From assembly GCF_018860825.1 (NCBI RefSeq), contig NZ_JAHKPZ010000030.1:466934-530933 (forward strand): a stretch of 64,000 bases of DNA, read 5' to 3'. The stretch is from Lacinutrix sp. C3R15. GTDB lineage: Bacteria; Bacteroidota; Bacteroidia; Flavobacteriales; Flavobacteriaceae. Positions 53,111 to 60,938 of the stretch are shown piece after piece. Each line of letters starts with the position of its first letter. The stretch's first letter is position 1. The translations under genes were made by a program, and so were the position numbers. The notes beneath the pieces were generated by a model that was not told where the DNA came from, searched no databases, and saw nothing but the letters and a program-made list of their open reading frames with translations.

Positions 53111-53139
53111 TATATATAATTTAACTGAAAATTCTTGTA

Positions 53140-53520
53140 CTAAAAATCGGTTTTAATGAAACCTGTTCTGTATACAGACTCAATATAACCACCTTCTTGT
53201 AAAAGAATAAATACAAGGTAAAATATTAAGAATACTGCAGTCCATACTACCATTCGTCTTAAAGGTTTTACTTCATCACGCATGTGCATAAAATCCCAAG
53301 TAATGTAATATGCTTTAACTATGGTTAAAATAATAAATATCCAGTTTAAGGCTTTCATACCTAAAACGTGCCCCATTAAAGCTTCTGGTTTTAAAATACC
53401 TAATACAACTTCTATAACAGTTACAAAAGTTAAGAATGCTAATACACCCCAAATTTTAGCTGTATTGGATTTAAATTTCCATAACCCTCTAAATATCTCT
53501 AATTTATGTTCGTGTGCCAT
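53140..53520 (-). CDS. Cytochrome c oxidase subunit IV-type protein
   Basis: This 126-residue protein has three membrane helices (about 25-45, 53-72 and 87-108), as in prokaryotic oxidase subunit IV. Typical segments are IWGVLAFLTFVTVIEVVLGIL and ALNWIFIILTIVKAYYITWDFMHMRDE. It follows the large subunit III gene by 25 bases on the minus strand. It assists assembly or stability of an aa3/caa3-type oxidase whose subunits I and II are not in this window. Confidence 0.9.
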   Translation of the reverse strand: MAHEHKLEIFRGLWKFKSNTAKIWGVLAFLTFVTVIEVVLGILKPEALMGHVLGMKALNWIFIILTIVKAYYITWDFMHMRDEVKPLRRMVVWTAVFLIFYLVFILLQEGGYIESVYRTGFIKTDF

Positions 53521-53545
53521 TTTTTTTAAATAAATCTTTAATTAA

Positions 53546-54523
53546 TTAAACTAGGTAGAAGAAAGTAAATACAAATACCCAAACTAAATCTACAAAGTGC
53601 CAGTAAAGTCCAACTTTTTCAACCATTTCGTAGCTTTTACGTCTTTCATAAGTTCCTAAAATAACATTAAAAAATATGATAATATTTAGTACAACTCCTG
53701 AAAATACGTGAAAACCGTGAAAACCTGTTATAAAGAAAAAGAAGTCTGCAAATAAAGGAGAACCGTATTCATTTACATGAAGGTTTGCACCTTGTACAAA
53801 TAGTTTTCCGTTTTCATTTAATTGTTTTATAGACTCTTCTCTAGACAATACTGTTTTCTTGCCTTCTGCATTTAAAATTTGTGTTCTTACTAAAACCTCT
53901 GGATGCGCTTCTAAACCTTTCGTTATTTCAGACATTGTAAATGCTGGCAACTCGCTTTCGCTTTCAAACCACAGACCATTTTTACTTTGGTGTTGTGTTC
54001 TTTGTCCAGCTTCTACTTTAGCAAAATCTGCTACAGCTACTCTGTGTCCATCAGTATCAACAAACTGTAAAATATTACCACCTTTAGTTTGTACAGCACC
54101 AAATTCACCTTTAATAAAAGTATTCCATTCCCAAGCTTGAGAACCAACAAATATTAAACCACCAATTACTGTTAAAAACATATAAATGGTTACTTTGGCT
54201 TTATTTAAATGGTGACCTGCATCTACAGCAAGTACCATGGTTACTGAAGACATAATAAGTACAAATGTCATGAAAGCAACATAATACATTGGTGCTTCTA
54301 CACCATGTAAAAAAGGAAAGTGAGTAAACACTTCATCTGCAATTGGCCAAGAGTCAATAAACTTAAATCTTGAAAAGCCATAGGCTGCTAAAAAAGCGGA
54401 AAAGGTTAATGCATCGGAAAGGATGAAAAACCACATCATCATTTTTCCATAACTTGCCTTAAGAGGTTTATTTCCTCCTCCCCAAGTTTTACCTTCTGTT
54501 CCAGTAGCTACTGTAGTATTCAT
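53546..54523 (-). CDS. Cytochrome c oxidase subunit III with large soluble insertion
   Basis: This 325-residue subunit III opens GKTWGGGNKPLKASYGKMMMWFFILSDALTF-like sequence in its first helix and has about five helices. Between the helix near 115-135 and the FFFITGFHGFHVFSG helix (about 263-277) lie about 115 mostly hydrophilic residues. These contain no cysteines and no cofactor motif that I recognise. Ordinary members lack this. The gene follows the shorter subunit III gene on the same strand. Confidence 0.92.
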   Translation of the reverse strand: MNTTVATGTEGKTWGGGNKPLKASYGKMMMWFFILSDALTFSAFLAAYGFSRFKFIDSWPIADEVFTHFPFLHGVEAPMYYVAFMTFVLIMSSVTMVLAVDAGHHLNKAKVTIYMFLTVIGGLIFVGSQAWEWNTFIKGEFGAVQTKGGNILQFVDTDGHRVAVADFAKVEAGQRTQHQSKNGLWFESESELPAFTMSEITKGLEAHPEVLVRTQILNAEGKKTVLSREESIKQLNENGKLFVQGANLHVNEYGSPLFADFFFFITGFHGFHVFSGVVLNIIIFFNVILGTYERRKSYEMVEKVGLYWHFVDLVWVFVFTFFYLV

Positions 54524-54660
54524 ATAATTGGTTTAGTTATTAAAGTTGCACAAAAATAATCATTTTATTTATCTAACGAAATATACAACAGTAAATTTTA
54601 AAGACTATAAACAAGCTTTAATGTATATTAAATAAATGATCTTTAAAAATGGGTTAAAAA

Positions 54661-55242
54661 TTATCTAACAAAATATAAAAACAAAAAGAGATATACCCAT
54701 AGAATATCAATAAAATGCCAAAAAGTTGCTGCTAGCTCAAAGCCTAGCATATTTGTTGCATTATACTTTTGTTTAAAATGATTATAAATTACTACTAACA
54801 AGCAAATAAGACCTACAATAACATGTATAATATGCACCATTGCTATTAAATAAATATAAGACATAGTAATATTACTGGCTGCACCAGTAAAATAATAACC
54901 TAAATCTATGATTTGCTGAAAGCCTTGAAATTGGTTAACAATAAAAACAACACCTAACGCTAAAGTGGCTAATAACCAAATAGTTGTTTGTTGTCTGTTA
55001 TTATTTTTTAGAGCACGTTTTGCTAAAATAAAAGTAATACTACTTATTACAATTACAACAGTACTCATAATAAAAGCATTAGGCAGTACAAATTCTTTTA
55101 ACCAATCTGGCCTAGCACTACTTACTACAAAAGCACTTGTCCATCCTGCAAAAGACATTACTAGTGAAATTATACCAAACCAAAGCATCATCTTTTTTGC
55201 TCTGCCGTGTTTTTCTTTTAAAGTACCTTGAGTTAAATCCAT
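54661..55242 (-). CDS. Cytochrome c oxidase subunit III, short form
   Basis: This 193-residue membrane protein has five helices (about 17-38, 52-70, 88-106, 130-152 and 172-192). The last reads AATFWHFIDILWVYLFLFLYFVR, the typical subunit III end. The ctaB stop lies just two bases upstream, so translation is coupled. Two subunit III genes of different size in a row suggest that both are kept in one complex or serve two oxidases. Confidence 0.93.
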   Translation of the reverse strand: MDLTQGTLKEKHGRAKKMMLWFGIISLVMSFAGWTSAFVVSSARPDWLKEFVLPNAFIMSTVVIVISSITFILAKRALKNNNRQQTTIWLLATLALGVVFIVNQFQGFQQIIDLGYYFTGAASNITMSYIYLIAMVHIIHVIVGLICLLVVIYNHFKQKYNATNMLGFELAATFWHFIDILWVYLFLFLYFVR

Positions 55243-55244
55243 AA

Positions 55245-56138
55245 TTAACGTAAAAATTTATCTAATACATACACTATTTGTAGTAGTGTAATGTAAGAAA
55301 CACTAGCAAGCATTAATGTTTTTGCTGCCTGTGTTGTTAATTTTTTATATAATTGAAAAGCATAATATAATAGTCCTAAACCTAGAAGCCCTACAATAAC
55401 TGCCGAAACAGGTGTTATATATAGTTTTCCTGTAAAACCAAAGGCAGGAATTAGCGAAGCTAAAACCGTCCAAACGGTATATATAATGGTTTGTGTTGCT
55501 GTTCCTTTATCTTTTTTTCTGGTAGGTAACATAAAGAAACCTCCTTTTTTATAATCGTCAAACAAAAACCAGCCAATTGCCCAAAAGTGTGGAAACTGCC
55601 AAAAAAACTGTATGGCAAATAAGGTTCCTGGTTCTATACCAAAATCATTGGTAGCTGCAACCCAACCTAACATAAAAGGTATTGCTCCTGGAATAGCACC
55701 TACAAAAACCGATAATGGTGTTTTTGTTTTTAATGGTGTATACACACAAGCATATAAAAAAATAGAAATCGCTCCAAACATGGCTGTTTGCGGATTTATG
55801 ATATATAAAATAACAATACCTAAAACAGTAAAAACAGAAGCAATGGCAAAGGCTGTGTTTACAGACATGCGTCCTGCAGCAACAGGTCTATTTTTAGTTC
55901 TATCCATTAAAGCATCTAGATCTTTTTCTATAATTTGGTTGAACGCATTAGATGCTCCAACCATAAAATAACCTCCAAAGGCTAATAAAATAAGGGTTTT
56001 ATAGTCAACAGTATCTACACCTAATAAATAACCAGCAAGCGAAGAAAACACTACACTTAATGCCAAGCGCATTTTGGTAATTTCTTTAAAATCTGAAATT
56101 ATGCTATGTTGTACTGTAGATGTGGCTGTTGTACTCAA
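55245..56138 (-). CDS. ctaB: Protoheme IX farnesyltransferase (haem O synthase)
   Basis: This UbiA-family membrane prenyltransferase of about 297 residues attaches farnesyl to haem b, giving haem O for the oxidase. The prenyl-diphosphate-binding motif is NAFNQIIEKDLDALMDRTKNRP, and the second Asp-rich loop is near DDYKKGG. No ATG lies before the conserved KMRLALSVVFSSLAGYLLG region except one inside it. The start is most likely TTG 56138 (LSTTATST), because a perfect promoter covers the codons upstream. It leads the oxidase operon. Confidence 0.9.
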   Translation of the reverse strand: MSTTATSTVQHSIISDFKEITKMRLALSVVFSSLAGYLLGVDTVDYKTLILLAFGGYFMVGASNAFNQIIEKDLDALMDRTKNRPVAAGRMSVNTAFAIASVFTVLGIVILYIINPQTAMFGAISIFLYACVYTPLKTKTPLSVFVGAIPGAIPFMLGWVAATNDFGIEPGTLFAIQFFWQFPHFWAIGWFLFDDYKKGGFFMLPTRKKDKGTATQTIIYTVWTVLASLIPAFGFTGKLYITPVSAVIVGLLGLGLLYYAFQLYKKLTTQAAKTLMLASVSYITLLQIVYVLDKFLR

Positions 56139-56162
56139 ATAAAACGCTTTGTTTTGCGAGTG

Positions 56163-56193
56163 CAAAGATACTTTGAAAAGTTTGTTTTACAAA
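56163..56193 (-). promoter_or_regulatory. Bacteroidota-type promoter of ctaB and the oxidase genes
   Basis: On the minus strand TTTG (56193-56190) is followed after 19 bases by TATCTTTG (56170-56163), an exact consensus match. The -33 end overlaps the last codons of the barrel gene at 56187. Transcription should begin near 56155, which fixes the ctaB start downstream of this point. Confidence 0.75.
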
Positions 56194-58310
56194 TCAAAAT
56201 ACCAATTAAATAAATCGGTTCTAATACCAAAATTAAACCAAACGGTATTATTACTAAAAGTAGTTGCCGTTTGTGCTTCTGGATTAAAATCTCTAAAGGT
56301 GATATCTGCAAATATCTTTAAATTGGTTGCAGGATTAATTAAGTAGCCTGCTTGTAGGTTTGTATAAAAGGTTTTGGTTTTGTTACCTTGACCAACTGTT
56401 ACACCTGTATCACTTGGTCTATTGTTATAGCTTAGGTAAATATTATTACCATAACTAATGGTATCATCAAAATCTAAACCTCTACTTCCTATATTTATTT
56501 TTGCATTTGCAAACCAGCGTTTATAGTGGTAACGACCAATTAGCACCAACTCGCTAAAGTTTGCTCCCCAAAGATGCGCCATAGATTGGTTGTTATGCCC
56601 ATAATTTAAAAAAGTACTGTTATGCGAATAAGTATAAGGCCTTACTCTGTTATATTCTGCTTGCAACATTAGGTTATTTACTTTAAAAGCGTTGTAATAT
56701 TTTAGCCCTAATTGGTAACCAAACTTATTTTTCCAGCTTTTTTCGCCACCAGTAATATCACTTAAAGAAAACTCATCTAACACAAACTGGCTGTATGCAT
56801 TGATGTTATCGTTAATTTTATATTTTGCCGATAACCCCATGATTGCATTTCCTGCATCTTGCCCAGTTTCAAACTCTATAGCACGATAAAAAATAATTGG
56901 GTTTAGGTAATTAATATCAAAACCTCTGTTTTGTGATTTTGCCCAAACAATAGATTCAAAAAAACCAATATTTAAACGTTTTGTAGCATTCCAACTTAAA
57001 AAATGGGTTGCCATGTATTTACTTAAATACGCACCTTCTTCATCTGTTCCTGCTGGTGTAACATCTTTTAACCACATCCAGGTATTGGTATATTTAATTT
57101 TCCAGAATTTGGTATTGATCTTTAAAAATGGTGAAGGACTAGCCACATCACTTACAAATAAAGAACGATACCCATCACCAATAAAGTTTTTACCATGACC
57201 AAACTGCACGTTTAAAAAATTGGTTGGTGAATAGGATAAATATGCTTCTGCAACCGGATAATCATAACCATCGTCTTTAAATCTTTTTGCAATACCACGA
57301 CCAGGAATAATTGCAACTTCATCTGAAGCTTTTATAGATTCTGCATATTGGTTATAATATTGTGCAAAGCGACCTTGACTTTCATACACCGAAGCATAGA
57401 AACTAAACTTTTTTCCCAATCCTCCTTGAATATACAGTCCTCTAGTATTATTGTAGGTTGAACTAAAATCTGCATCTGTATCTTTACCTACTTCTAAATC
57501 AAAAATAGGGTCTATAGTAAACCAATAATCTTCTGCTTGATAACGTACTAAATGTTCATTCCATAATTTTCTAGAAAGCAAGGTTTCATTTCCTTTTTGT
57601 AATTTTTCATTTTCTGCTTCAAAATTGTAATAATTTGAAACGTCTTCATATACAAATGGCTTAGACGCAGTATGGCTATTGGTACCAACTAAATTTATAT
57701 TTCTATCAAATTTAGCATAAGCACTATGCGTAAAAGGTATGTTTAATTGGCTAGTGAACTCTTTATTAGTATATGGAACCAGTTTTTTATTTACACTATC
57801 ATACTCTGTTTTAACAACCTCTTCAATAGATTGTTTTGTATTTTCTTCTTTTTCCTCTAAACTATGCACACTTGTGGTTTGTACATTTGCATTTGCAATT
57901 TTAGTTGCTTGATTTATAATAGGAATTTGAATAGGAATAGAATATTGTTTAAAAGTAGCTTTACCATTATAAGTACCTGGTTTAACTTTTGGTATTGCAT
58001 TAAAAACACGAGTTGCTTCTTCTTTTAGCTCTTGATACATAGCATCTACATAAATAACACGGAAGGCTCCTTCTTTATCTACTTCAAAAAGAACAACGAC
58101 TTGACCTATATAATTATCTTCAGTTACTATTTCTGGTGTTTTGAAGGTGTTATAAATGTGATTTAACACATTAGTATCAAAACAATTTTGAAGGTTATTA
58201 ATTTCTACAGATTCGCAATTAGGGAAAACTGGTGGCTTTTCTATAAATGTTTCTTCTTGCGAAAAGGAAAATATTGGAAGCAGAAGAAGTAAAAGAATGA
58301 ATCTCTTCAT
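56187..58310 (-). CDS. Outer-membrane barrel protein with N-terminal TonB-C-like domain (RemB-like)
   Basis: This 707-residue exported protein has a signal peptide (about 1-17, ending FSFSQ). An N-terminal domain (about 20-135) matches the C-terminal domain of the two neighbouring TonB proteins: PPVFPNCE, then C43, then VVVLFEVDKEGAFRVIYVDA and KVKPGTYNGK. The rest (about 190-707) is rich in aromatic beta strands and ends NYLFDWYFDL-like, typical of a large outer-membrane barrel. Its layout recalls proteins annotated as gliding protein RemB in flavobacteria. The function is not established here. It is followed on the same strand by ctaB with its own promoter. Confidence 0.7.
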   Translation of the reverse strand: MKRFILLLLLLPIFSFSQEETFIEKPPVFPNCESVEINNLQNCFDTNVLNHIYNTFKTPEIVTEDNYIGQVVVLFEVDKEGAFRVIYVDAMYQELKEEATRVFNAIPKVKPGTYNGKATFKQYSIPIQIPIINQATKIANANVQTTSVHSLEEKEENTKQSIEEVVKTEYDSVNKKLVPYTNKEFTSQLNIPFTHSAYAKFDRNINLVGTNSHTASKPFVYEDVSNYYNFEAENEKLQKGNETLLSRKLWNEHLVRYQAEDYWFTIDPIFDLEVGKDTDADFSSTYNNTRGLYIQGGLGKKFSFYASVYESQGRFAQYYNQYAESIKASDEVAIIPGRGIAKRFKDDGYDYPVAEAYLSYSPTNFLNVQFGHGKNFIGDGYRSLFVSDVASPSPFLKINTKFWKIKYTNTWMWLKDVTPAGTDEEGAYLSKYMATHFLSWNATKRLNIGFFESIVWAKSQNRGFDINYLNPIIFYRAIEFETGQDAGNAIMGLSAKYKINDNINAYSQFVLDEFSLSDITGGEKSWKNKFGYQLGLKYYNAFKVNNLMLQAEYNRVRPYTYSHNSTFLNYGHNNQSMAHLWGANFSELVLIGRYHYKRWFANAKINIGSRGLDFDDTISYGNNIYLSYNNRPSDTGVTVGQGNKTKTFYTNLQAGYLINPATNLKIFADITFRDFNPEAQTATTFSNNTVWFNFGIRTDLFNWYFDL

Positions 58311-58374
58311 AGTAAGTTTGCTATTTTATATAAAGTGGAAAGATACTATTTTTTTATAATTGTAAAGATTAAAA

Positions 58375-58408
58375 AAAAGTCGTTAACAATAACTTATTAA
58401 CGACTTTT
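58375..58408 (-). terminator. Terminator after the first TonB gene
   Basis: AAAAGTCGTTAA (58375-58386) pairs with TTAACGACTTTT (58397-58408) around a ten-base loop. The minus-strand T-run is eight bases. It separates the TonB gene at 58437 from the barrel gene. Confidence 0.82.
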
Positions 58409-58436
58409 ATATTATAATAAGGGTATTGTTACTTCT

Positions 58437-59225
58437 TTAATTTTGTGCGTTAAAAATTATGGGTTGCGAATATACCACAGATACATTTTTATTATGTTGT
58501 TTCCCTGGTTTCATTTTAGGCAATTTACCAATTACCGATTCTGCTTCTAACTTTAAGGCTTTATGCTTAGATATGGCAGTAACTTCTGTTATTTCACCAT
58601 ACTGATTAATTTTAAAACCAACGTTTATTCTTTGTCTACCAGACAAACCTAAATCACCAGCAATATCTGTATCAAAATATTTTTGAATATGTTTTGCTAT
58701 ATGTTTAGACATACATGCTTTTCTTTGGGCATTAGTTGTAGCGTTTTCACATCCTGGAAAAACAGGAACCACTTCTACAAAATCTACAGAGATTATTACA
58801 GGTTCTTCTGGCTCTTCTACTAAATCTCTAAAATCAGGTTCATTTGGTAATAGCGTTGTCGTTACTGGTTCTGTAATAATTTCTGGAGTATCTGCAACAG
58901 CATTATCATCTTCACTAATTACAGGGTTAGTAAAAACAATAGGTTTCTTTTTCTTTACAACCGCTACTTTTTGCTCTTCATAAACCTTAAATTTTTCGGG
59001 TACATAATCTATAGGTTCCTCTATAGTTTCTGTAAATTCTATAACATAGTTTTTACTAGCAAATTCCATTTCCAGCAGTACATAACTAAACAGTAAGCAT
59101 ACAATTAAACCAACCTGAAAATAAATGGTTGTGTTTTTTTGTAAATTTGCATCATGCTTTTGTGAATTTTTCACGTTTTCCTCTTTTTGGCCATTGAGGT
59201 CGTGAGATTTCATTTGATTTCTCAT
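58437..59225 (-). CDS. TonB-type energy transducer, first
   Basis: This 262-residue protein has a cytoplasmic N-terminus, one membrane helix (about 33-51), a Pro/Glu/Val linker (about 62-150) and a TonB C-terminal domain (about 152-262). The domain opens VPVFPGCE with C159, and C171 follows in RKACMSKHIAKHI. Later blocks are NVGFKINQYGEITEVTA and KLPKMKPGKQHNK. It passes energy from the inner membrane to outer-membrane receptors. No ExbB/ExbD genes are in this window. Confidence 0.9.
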   Translation of the reverse strand: MRNQMKSHDLNGQKEENVKNSQKHDANLQKNTTIYFQVGLIVCLLFSYVLLEMEFASKNYVIEFTETIEEPIDYVPEKFKVYEEQKVAVVKKKKPIVFTNPVISEDDNAVADTPEIITEPVTTTLLPNEPDFRDLVEEPEEPVIISVDFVEVVPVFPGCENATTNAQRKACMSKHIAKHIQKYFDTDIAGDLGLSGRQRINVGFKINQYGEITEVTAISKHKALKLEAESVIGKLPKMKPGKQHNKNVSVVYSQPIIFNAQN

Positions 59226-59284
59226 AATATTAAAAGTTTATATGTTAATATTATGCTAAATTCACAATAAGCATACCAAAAAAG

Positions 59285-59315
59285 AAATCCCGTTACAAAT
59301 AATGTAACGGGATTT
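59285..59315 (-). terminator. Terminator after the second TonB gene
   Basis: AAATCCCGTTAC (59285-59296) pairs perfectly with GTAACGGGATTT (59304-59315). On the minus strand a T-rich stretch follows. It ends the transcript of the TonB gene at 59341. Confidence 0.82.
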
Positions 59316-59340
59316 TAATTTATGAGTAAAAACGTATTGT

Positions 59341-60069
59341 TTAGTCTTGTACTTGAAATGATATTGGAAAACCGTAAGGTACTGTTACAGGTTTACCACG
59401 TTGCATACCTGGTTTCATTTTAGGTAATTGACTTACTACTTTTACAGCTTCTTGTTCTAGTTTTGGGTGTGGTGCTCTTGCTCGTACACTTACAATGTTA
59501 CCACTTTTATCAACTTTAAACTGAATACTAATTCTGTGTTTACCAGCATTTAAACCTAAATCTTGGGCTAGGTCTGTATTAAACTTTCTGTTTACAAATT
59601 TGCTAATTTTTTGAGACATACATTTTTTTCTTGCGTTGTTGTTAGGTTCTCCTTCACAACCAGGAAAAACAGGAACATTTTCAATAACTGCAAATGGCAC
59701 CTCAATATCTTCCTCTACTTCTTCAATTTCTTCAACTTCTTCAACCTCAACAATTTCTTCTTCTTGACTTGTTTCTGTAGATTCAATTACGGTTTCTTCC
59801 ACTTCTACTTCATCCTCAACAACCTCAATAACTTCTGGTGCTGCTGGTGGTGGTGGTGGTGGTGGTGGTGTTTGTATTTGTTCTGTAATTGGTACTTCTT
59901 CATCTAACTCTTCGTCAAGATTTAATTGACCTATATCAATTACAGTCTTATCATAAGTTTTATAATTAATTGCAAAATTTGTTAATAATAACATTAATGC
60001 TAAACCTACTAAAAAGTAGAGACCACTGTTTCTACCAACGTTTGCTTTAGGATTTTTCTTAAGTTCCAT
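59341..60069 (-). CDS. TonB-type energy transducer, second
   Basis: This 242-residue protein has an N-terminal membrane helix (about 15-33) and a run of eight prolines (68-75). A very acidic Glu/Val linker (about 78-125) follows, then a TonB C-terminal domain (about 130-242). The domain has VPVFPGCE (C138), RKKCMSQ (C150), ISIQFKVDKSGNIVSVRA and LPKMKPGMQRGKPV. It is more than half identical by eye to the domain of the first TonB, a likely duplication. The acidic linker differs from the Lys/Pro-rich linker of classical TonB. Confidence 0.92.
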   Translation of the reverse strand: MELKKNPKANVGRNSGLYFLVGLALMLLLTNFAINYKTYDKTVIDIGQLNLDEELDEEVPITEQIQTPPPPPPPPAAPEVIEVVEDEVEVEETVIESTETSQEEEIVEVEEVEEIEEVEEDIEVPFAVIENVPVFPGCEGEPNNNARKKCMSQKISKFVNRKFNTDLAQDLGLNAGKHRISIQFKVDKSGNIVSVRARAPHPKLEQEAVKVVSQLPKMKPGMQRGKPVTVPYGFPISFQVQD

Positions 60070-60129
60070 GTTTCTATTTTTTACTTGATGCTAAAATAAC
60101 CAATTATTTGGCAAAAAAGCAAGGGTTTA

Positions 60130-60504
60130 TTATTTTTTAACTAGTGCTTTCTTAAACAGTAAGAGAATTATTATAGTTAAGCTCACTCCTAAGGTGTTAG
60201 CTAAAATATCATTATTGTCTGCTACTCTTGTTTCTGTTAATACACCTTGTAGTATCTCAATAATTATACCAAAGACAACAGAAACGATAGCTGAAAGGAG
60301 TAATGCCTTATTAAAAGCCCACTTAAAATTATTGCTAAATGTAAGAAACCAAAACAACGTTAAACCACTGTAAGCAATAAAATGTAATATCTTATCTGAA
60401 TTGGAATAATTTAAATCTGGTAACCCTGTAACACTTATTAAACTAACTATTGTTAACATACAAGTGTAAAACAAAGCAATAACAAAAGTATATTTTTTAA
60501 GCAC
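60130..60504 (-). CDS. VanZ-like membrane protein
   Basis: This 124-residue protein has four predicted helices (about 6-24, 38-56, 66-86 and 104-120). The VanZ pattern is seen in [20 protein letters not shown] and [13 protein letters not shown], followed by [17 protein letters not shown]. VanZ-like proteins have no firmly known job outside teicoplanin resistance clusters. It overlaps gcvH by eight bases, so the two are translationally coupled. No resistance genes are near. Confidence 0.85.
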   Translation of the reverse strand: MLKKYTFVIALFYTCMLTIVSLISVTGLPDLNYSNSDKILHFIAYSGLTLFWFLTFSNNFKWAFNKALLLSAIVSVVFGIIIEILQGVLTETRVADNNDILANTLGVSLTIIILLLFKKALVKK

Positions 60505-60877
60505 CTATAAGTGTTTTATACGCATCTGCACTCATTAAATTTTCAACCTCTGCAAGGTCTGAGCATTTTATTTTTATCATCCAACCATCTCCATAAGGGT
60601 CTGTGTTTACTTTTTCTGGCTCGTCTTCTAGAGCTTCATTAAAGTCTGTTATTTCTCCTGAAAGTGGTAAAAATAAATCGGAAACCGTTTTTACAGCTTC
60701 TACGGTACCAAATATTTCTTCTGCTTGTAATGTTTCGTCAACCGTTTCAACTTCAACATATACAATATCACCTAATTCACTTTGTGCAAAATCTGTAATA
60801 CCTATTGTTGCAATATCACCTTCTATTTTAACCCATTCGTGATCTTTAGTATACTTTAATTCTGATGGAATATTCAT
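60497..60877 (-). CDS. gcvH: Glycine cleavage system H protein
   Basis: This 126-residue lipoyl carrier has the lipoylated lysine K63 in [13 protein letters not shown]. Further hallmarks are [31 protein letters not shown]-like opening strands and [14 protein letters not shown]. It shuttles the aminomethyl group between GcvP and GcvT. Neither partner is in this window, so the system is split. A -7-like TACATTTG is present on the minus strand at 60912-60905. Confidence 0.96.
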   Translation of the reverse strand: MNIPSELKYTKDHEWVKIEGDIATIGITDFAQSELGDIVYVEVETVDETLQAEEIFGTVEAVKTVSDLFLPLSGEITDFNEALEDEPEKVNTDPYGDGWMIKIKCSDLAEVENLMSADAYKTLIGA

Positions 60878-60938
60878 TTTATTTTATTTAATTATTAGTA
60901 TTGGCAAATGTATTTAATTGTCTTTTAATTTTAAACTT

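Noticed and set aside
59840-59870. GGT trinucleotide run as a microsatellite or repeat element
   Set aside because: It is the antisense of the eight-proline stretch of the second TonB protein.
60130-60504. Glycopeptide resistance locus from the VanZ-like protein
   Set aside because: No VanHAX or VanRS partners are present; the gene is coupled to gcvH.
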